From contig NZ_AP028673.1 of NCBI RefSeq assembly GCF_041154505.1, positions 62,001 to 126,000 on the forward strand: a stretch of DNA of 64,000 nucleotides, given 5' to 3'. This document shows positions 59,920-64,000 of this stretch, piece after piece. The position numbers and the translations under genes are program-made. The stretch's first letter is position 1. Each line of letters begins with the position of its first letter. The notes beneath the pieces are model-generated. The model had not been told where the DNA came from. It ran no database searches and worked only from the letters and a program-made list of their open reading frames with translations. This DNA comes from Acidovorax sp. A79. GTDB lineage: Bacteria; Pseudomonadota; Gammaproteobacteria; Burkholderiales; Burkholderiaceae_C.

Positions 59920-60791
59920 GGTACGCATTCATCGAGCGGCATGAACACCAGCACAGCGTTTGCCGCATGTGCAAGCTCATGACCGTGCACCCCAGCGGCT
60001 ACTACGCCTGGAAGTGCGATCCGGTGAGTTCTCGTGACAAGGACGATCAACGCTTGTTGGGCCTGCTCAAGCACGCGTGGCTGGAGAGTGGTGGCGTCTA
60101 TGGCTATCGCAAGCTCACGATGGACATGCTCGACCTGGGAGAGCGCTGCGGCAAGCACCGCGTGGCCCGATTGCTCAAGCTTGAAGGCCTGCGTTCACAG
60201 ACTGGCTATCGACGCCGACCTGGCCCGCGTGGCGCCAAGCCAGCGGTGGTGGCACCAAACCATCTGCAGCGCCAGTTCAATGTCAGCGAGCCCAATCAGT
60301 CATGGGTGACCGACATCACCTACATCCGCACCCATGAAGGCTGGTTGTACCTGAGCGCCGTCATCGACCTCTTCTCCAGGCAGGTGATCGGCTGGTCCAT
60401 GGGGCACCGCATCGACACTGAGTTAGTGCTCAACGCGCTGCTGATGGCATTGTGGCGCCGGCAACCCAAAGCCGCTGTCACCGTCCACTCTGATCAGGGC
60501 AGTCAGTTCACTGGGCATGCATGGCAAGACTTCCTGCGCGCTCACAACCTGGTTTCCAGCATGAGCCGTCGGGGCAATTGCCATGACAACGCCGTGGCCG
60601 AAAGCTTCTTCCAACTTTTGAAACGAGAGCGAATCCGCCGCCAGATCTACCCAACCCGCGATCAAGCCAGAGCCGATGTCTTCAATTACATCGAGATGTT
60701 TTACAACCCTAAGCGACGCCACGGCACTGCCGGAGATACTTCACCGGTAGAGTTCGAAAGACGCCATTTCCAACGGCTCAAAAGTGTCTAG
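59916..60791 (+). CDS. IS3-family transposase OrfB
   Basis: 291 residues; GTG start at 59916 overlaps the orfA stop by 4 bases, the usual place for programmed frameshifting. HTH-21-like N-terminus (HPSGYYAWKCDP, GVYGYRKLTMDM) and the DDE integrase core: D133 in QSWVTDITYI, D193 in VTVHSDQGSQF, E229 in NCHDNAVAESFF, with 35 residues between the last two as expected. Ends YNPKRRHGTAGDTSPVEF. OrfB itself looks intact. Confidence 0.9.
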   Translation: MRYAFIERHEHQHSVCRMCKLMTVHPSGYYAWKCDPVSSRDKDDQRLLGLLKHAWLESGGVYGYRKLTMDMLDLGERCGKHRVARLLKLEGLRSQTGYRRRPGPRGAKPAVVAPNHLQRQFNVSEPNQSWVTDITYIRTHEGWLYLSAVIDLFSRQVIGWSMGHRIDTELVLNALLMALWRRQPKAAVTVHSDQGSQFTGHAWQDFLRAHNLVSSMSRRGNCHDNAVAESFFQLLKRERIRRQIYPTRDQARADVFNYIEMFYNPKRRHGTAGDTSPVEFERRHFQRLKSV

Positions 60792-60829
60792 GGAATCCGG
60801 GGCGATTCAGTTAGTGCCCTCAGGCCGAC

Positions 60830-61819
60830 TCACTGCGGCCTCCATCGTGCCTCGCCCGGCGTCACACCGTAGTGCTGCTTGAACGCCCGGCCCAGAGCCG
60901 ACGCCTCTGAAAACCCACAGGCATATGCAACGACCTCGATGCTCATTCCCGCGTTACGTGGCTCCTTCAGCATGGCATGGGCAGCTTGGAGGCGGGTGTG
61001 GCGCAGGGTTTCTTCGTAGCTGGTACCTGCCGATGCCAGCACGCGCTGCAACTGACGTGCCGATATGCCCTGGCGTGCAGCGAGCGATTGCAGACTCAGG
61101 CGGCTGGTGGCCAGGTGAGCGGCCATGTCGGCACGTACAGCCCGCAGCCTCACCGCAGCCAGACTATTCTCCTCAGCCCAGGCAGCATAGTCGGGCGACT
61201 GGCCCATGGCCACGGCCAGCATGTCCTGCAGCTGGCGCACTACCAACTGCTGGCTGCCGGCCCCTTCCAGGGGCTCTGATTCGATCAGTTTACCGTAGCG
61301 CTGCAGCAGGCCCAGCATGGGCGTGGGGCGCAGAGCCAGCATGGGGGCTTCGCCTAGGCGCGGCAACATGCGCTCCATCTCGGAATGCGGCACGCGCAGG
61401 GCCCACGATGCACCTGCCTGCTCCATCACGATCTGCATAGGCCTCGCCTGCGATAGCAGGGCCGCCTCGCCCGGCCGCACGCGCAGTGCATCACGGCCTG
61501 GCTGACCGATGGTCATGCCCACTGAGGGCATCACCAGCATCAAATCGTCCTGCCCGTCCTTGCAAAAGGCCGCCGTGCGCGTGCTGCTTACGGCGCTGGC
61601 CTGTGAACTGCCCCAACTGGCACCCGGCAAGGTGCGCAGCCCAGCCTCGTAATGCAGCGGCTGGTTCTGGTGGACGGGGGCAACATCCACCCGCATCAAG
61701 CCGGCCAGGTAGTCGCGCATGGCCTTCAAATTCCGGTCGCCGGGCATGCCGGACAGGCGCAGCGTCGCCGTAGGGGCCGCCGCTTCTGCGGTCTGGGGTG
61801 AGTCTACAGAGGGGCTCAT
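60830..61819 (-). CDS. AraC-family transcriptional regulator
   Basis: 329 residues from ATG at 61819 with AGGAAAGGAG upstream; the longer frame has no support. The N-terminal sensor part (AraC-binding-like: LRLSGMPGDRNLKAMRDYLA, FCKDGQDDLMLVMPSVGMT, RVRPGEAALLSQARPMQIVM) is followed by two helix-turn-helices (RLSLQSLAARQGISARQLQR and VVAYACGFSEASALGRAFKQ). The pattern is that of regulators such as FeaR/OruR. No obvious target next to it; upstream lies the IPTL protein at 62045, divergently transcribed. Confidence 0.85.
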   Translation of the reverse strand: MSPSVDSPQTAEAAAPTATLRLSGMPGDRNLKAMRDYLAGLMRVDVAPVHQNQPLHYEAGLRTLPGASWGSSQASAVSSTRTAAFCKDGQDDLMLVMPSVGMTIGQPGRDALRVRPGEAALLSQARPMQIVMEQAGASWALRVPHSEMERMLPRLGEAPMLALRPTPMLGLLQRYGKLIESEPLEGAGSQQLVVRQLQDMLAVAMGQSPDYAAWAEENSLAAVRLRAVRADMAAHLATSRLSLQSLAARQGISARQLQRVLASAGTSYEETLRHTRLQAAHAMLKEPRNAGMSIEVVAYACGFSEASALGRAFKQHYGVTPGEARWRPQ

Positions 61820-62044
61820 GCGCCGCTCCTTTCCTGTTGTGTTTCCGGTTCGGATACCTGCACAAATTGTCGCAAATAGGGCGTGTCGTGTGGCGTCATT
61901 TCCTTGGCGTTTGCCGTCATTGCCGCAGCCCTGGGGGCACTGAAAAATCTGTGGATTGAGCCCTGTCACATATCAACGGCTATCAAGATAGTTAGCTTGA
62001 TGCGCATGAATGGCGGGCGCTAGAGCAAGAAAAAAGTACACCTT

Positions 62045-64000
62045 ATGACATGCCGCCCCCTGTCCTCGACGCTGCTGCTCGCCAGCCTGTTCTGCGCCTC
62101 TGCGGGGGCCGCCACGGTCATCGTCACCGATGTGGGCGACGCACCGCTGGGCGGCGCGGTGAATTGCAATCCCGGCAGCGCCACTTGTACGCTACGCGCG
62201 GCCATCGAGCAGGCGAACGCCAACATCGACGCGGACACCATCGCCTTCAACTTTGGCGGAACGCCCACCACCATCAGTCCCGCCACGCCGCTGCCCGCTA
62301 TCGCCTCCCAAGTCACCATCGACGGCTACACCAACGGCGGCACCCCCAACAGCGCCGCCACGGGAACGAACGCGGTCATCACCGTGCGCATCGATGGCGC
62401 GAATGCCGGCGCCGACACATTCGGCATTCATCTGCGGCCCGGCGCATCCGACTCGGTGGTGCGCGGCCTGGCCATCACACGCTTCGGCCATGCGGGCATG
62501 CTGGTCACTTCCAACCAGACCTACGACGTGTACCGGGTGCAGGTTCTTGGCAACTTCATCGGCACCGACGGCAGCGGGTCGCCGGACGACGCGGCCGGCC
62601 TGCTCGCCAACCGGCACGGAATCTACGTAGCCAACTACGCCCAGAGCACCTCGGTCGGCGATGGCTCCCCCGCCGGGCGCAACCTGGTCGTGGCCCGCAC
62701 CGATGGCATAGGCATCGCCTCCTCCGACAGGGTGCTGGGCACCCGTATCCACGACAACCTCATCGGCACCGGGCGCAGCGGCAACCAATTGCGTGGCGAC
62801 GCGGCCACCGGCGTCCAAGTCTATGGTAGCAACAGCGTCACCATCCGCACCAACGTGATCGGCGCGCGCCAGACGGGCATCGACATCGTCAACGAGAGCG
62901 ATAGCAACGACATCCAGGCCAACCGCATCGGCGTGGGCGCCGACGGCGCCTCGCCCATCGGCGGCAGCGGCCACGGCGTGTTCATCCGCAATCAGCAAAA
63001 CATCAACCAATCCTTCCCCTGGCACAACCGCGTGGGTGGCGCGGGCGCGAGCGAGGGCAACACGATCGCCCACTGGGGCGGCAGCGGCATCCGCGTGGAG
63101 CACAACCTCTTGCAGGTGAAAAACCCTCAGGGCAATAATTGGCGCGGCAACAGCATCTACAGCAACGGCGCCTTGGGCATCGAGCTGATCGACCCTGCCA
63201 ACCCAGCCGCCGTGGGCTCCGACCCCGCGCAGCCCCAGCCCATCTGGGCGGTGCGCCAACCCATGATCGCCAGCACCACCGGCAGCGCCGCCGGCACGCA
63301 AATCTACGCCACGCTGATGGACAGCCAATCGCCCAGCGCCGTCTACCGCGTGGAGGCCTTCGCCAACACCGCCTGCGATGCCAGCGGCTATGGCGAGGGC
63401 CAGGTCTTCCTGGGCGCGGCCGACGTGCAGACCCACCCCAGCGGCGGCTGGGCCGGGACGCTGGCCTTTGCCGCCCTGCCCGCCGGCCACACCCATGTGG
63501 CGCTGACGGCCACCCTCATCGGCAAGAACGGCTACGCGGAGAGCTCCGAGTTCTCGCGGTGCGTGGCCGTGCAGGTGCAAGGCGGCGCGGGCGGCGGCGC
63601 CACGCCGCCCGCAGTGACGCCGGGCAGCGCCAGTGTGCCGGTGAACCAACCCTTCAGCCACACCCTGGCGCAGTACGTGACGGCCACCGACGGCGACGCT
63701 CTCCAGCCCTACGCGCTGCTCGGCACGCTACCGCCGGGCGCGGCCTTCAATGCCGCCACAGGCCAGCTCACCGGCACGCCCACCGCGCCTGGCACCTACC
63801 CGCTGATGTTGTCCGCCACCGACAAGGACGGCACCGCCAGCGCGGTGTTCACGCTGACAGTGACGGGCACTGGCAATCCAGGCGGGCCGGGTGGGCCAGG
63901 CAACCCAGGTGGCGCCGTGGCCGTGCCCACGCTGGGCCACGCCGCCTTGGCGCTGCTCTCTGGCCTGCTGGGCGCTCTGGGCCTGTGCCACCGATTCACT
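62045..64000 (+). CDS. Exported beta-helix protein with IPTL-CTERM tail, end cut by window edge
   Basis: 652 codons to the end of the window, open, only a few residues short of complete. Signal peptide MTCRPLSSTLLLASLFCASA. CTLRAAIEQANANIDADTI is the choice-of-anchor Q start. Residues 60-400 repeat HGIYVANYAQ, DNLIGTGRSG, NVIGARQTGIDIVNESDSND, a parallel beta-helix. An Ig-like (putative-Ig) domain follows, with LLGTLPPGAAFNAATGQLTG and TPTAPGTYPLMLSATDKDG, then a GNPGGPGGPGNPGG linker and the tail VPTLGHAALALLSGLLGALG. The IPTL box lacks W here. Divergent from the AraC gene at 61819. Likely surface protein. Confidence 0.8.
   Translation, partial: MTCRPLSSTLLLASLFCASAGAATVIVTDVGDAPLGGAVNCNPGSATCTLRAAIEQANANIDADTIAFNFGGTPTTISPATPLPAIASQVTIDGYTNGGTPNSAATGTNAVITVRIDGANAGADTFGIHLRPGASDSVVRGLAITRFGHAGMLVTSNQTYDVYRVQVLGNFIGTDGSGSPDDAAGLLANRHGIYVANYAQSTSVGDGSPAGRNLVVARTDGIGIASSDRVLGTRIHDNLIGTGRSGNQLRGDAATGVQVYGSNSVTIRTNVIGARQTGIDIVNESDSNDIQANRIGVGADGASPIGGSGHGVFIRNQQNINQSFPWHNRVGGAGASEGNTIAHWGGSGIRVEHNLLQVKNPQGNNWRGNSIYSNGALGIELIDPANPAAVGSDPAQPQPIWAVRQPMIASTTGSAAGTQIYATLMDSQSPSAVYRVEAFANTACDASGYGEGQVFLGAADVQTHPSGGWAGTLAFAALPAGHTHVALTATLIGKNGYAESSEFSRCVAVQVQGGAGGGATPPAVTPGSASVPVNQPFSHTLAQYVTATDGDALQPYALLGTLPPGAAFNAATGQLTGTPTAPGTYPLMLSATDKDGTASAVFTLTVTGTGNPGGPGGPGNPGGAVAVPTLGHAALALLSGLLGALGLCHRFT

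Larger units (their letters stand above)
59577..60810 (+). mobile_element. IS3-family insertion sequence (IS51-like), 1234 bp
   Basis: Terminal inverted repeats: left begins TGAATCGCCCCGGGTTTTC, right (reverse complement) TGAATCGCCCCGGATTCCC, both then CTAGACAC, about 26 bp with four or five mismatches and the usual TG...CA ends. Between them lie orfA and orfB, as is typical. No 3-4 bp target duplication is visible (TCG left, GTT right). orfA carries a frameshift. It is inserted between the ASCH gene and the AraC gene. Confidence 0.85.

Overview
The window is GC-rich, densely coded DNA that looks like a chromosome segment of a betaproteobacterium, most likely of the family Comamonadaceae (Acidovorax-like). 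This rests on many IPTL-CTERM surface proteins, TRAP transporter genes, LuxR, AraC and DMT genes of that style, and a dispersed 45-50 bp palindromic repeat. No rRNA, tRNA, CRISPR array, plasmid or phage structural gene was found.

The dominant theme is exported proteins ending in an IPTL-CTERM type tail: a (V/I)PTLSxWG-like box, a hydrophobic helix and a basic end. Intact or nearly intact examples begin or end at 3130, 4455, 15754, 28955, 30061, 33856 and 62045. Two more (16447, 17193) carry a different tail, VPVDNPFAL. One giant protein (52463-57457) has an IPTL-like segment inside the chain, and one relic remains at 58247. Their bodies are beta-helices, Kelch or YVTN propellers and FN3/Ig domains. 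Regulators sit beside them: three LuxR-type paralogues (1-987, 1025-2146, 18701-19789), each near a C/G-rich dyad, and a response regulator/histidine kinase pair (35562-38227) divergent from a three-gene IPTL operon.

Layout: 1-2.2 kb LuxR regulators; 2.4-6 kb exported proteins; 6.4-14.8 kb housekeeping and accessory genes (HU, DMT exporter, XRE regulator, META lipoprotein, AraC, serine hydrolase, SufR-like regulator, MFS, DUF2165); 14.9-15.6 kb relic of an integrated element; 15.7-19.8 kb IPTL cluster with LuxR; 20.2-27.6 kb a minus-strand TRAP transporter/FAH/SDR/GntR catabolic operon; 28.1-28.5 kb amidohydrolase relic; 28.9-38.2 kb IPTL operon and two-component system; 38.3-52.4 kb an array of about 19 small genes, several resembling immunity-protein families (SUKH, Imm10, DUF4303, DMP19/DUF4375, DUF7716, DUF7832, DUF1963), with no toxin gene; 52.4-57.5 kb the 1664-residue protein; 57.7-58.7 kb a graveyard of IS3, IPTL and IS66 fragments; 59.0-61.8 kb ASCH protein, an IS3-family element and an AraC regulator; 62.0-64.0 kb a final IPTL protein cut by the window edge.

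The most interesting candidates are the IPTL surface-protein system with its linked LuxR regulators and dyads, and the toxin-less immunity-like array with three paralogous beta-propellers. All family names come from recognising sequence patterns; no search was run.
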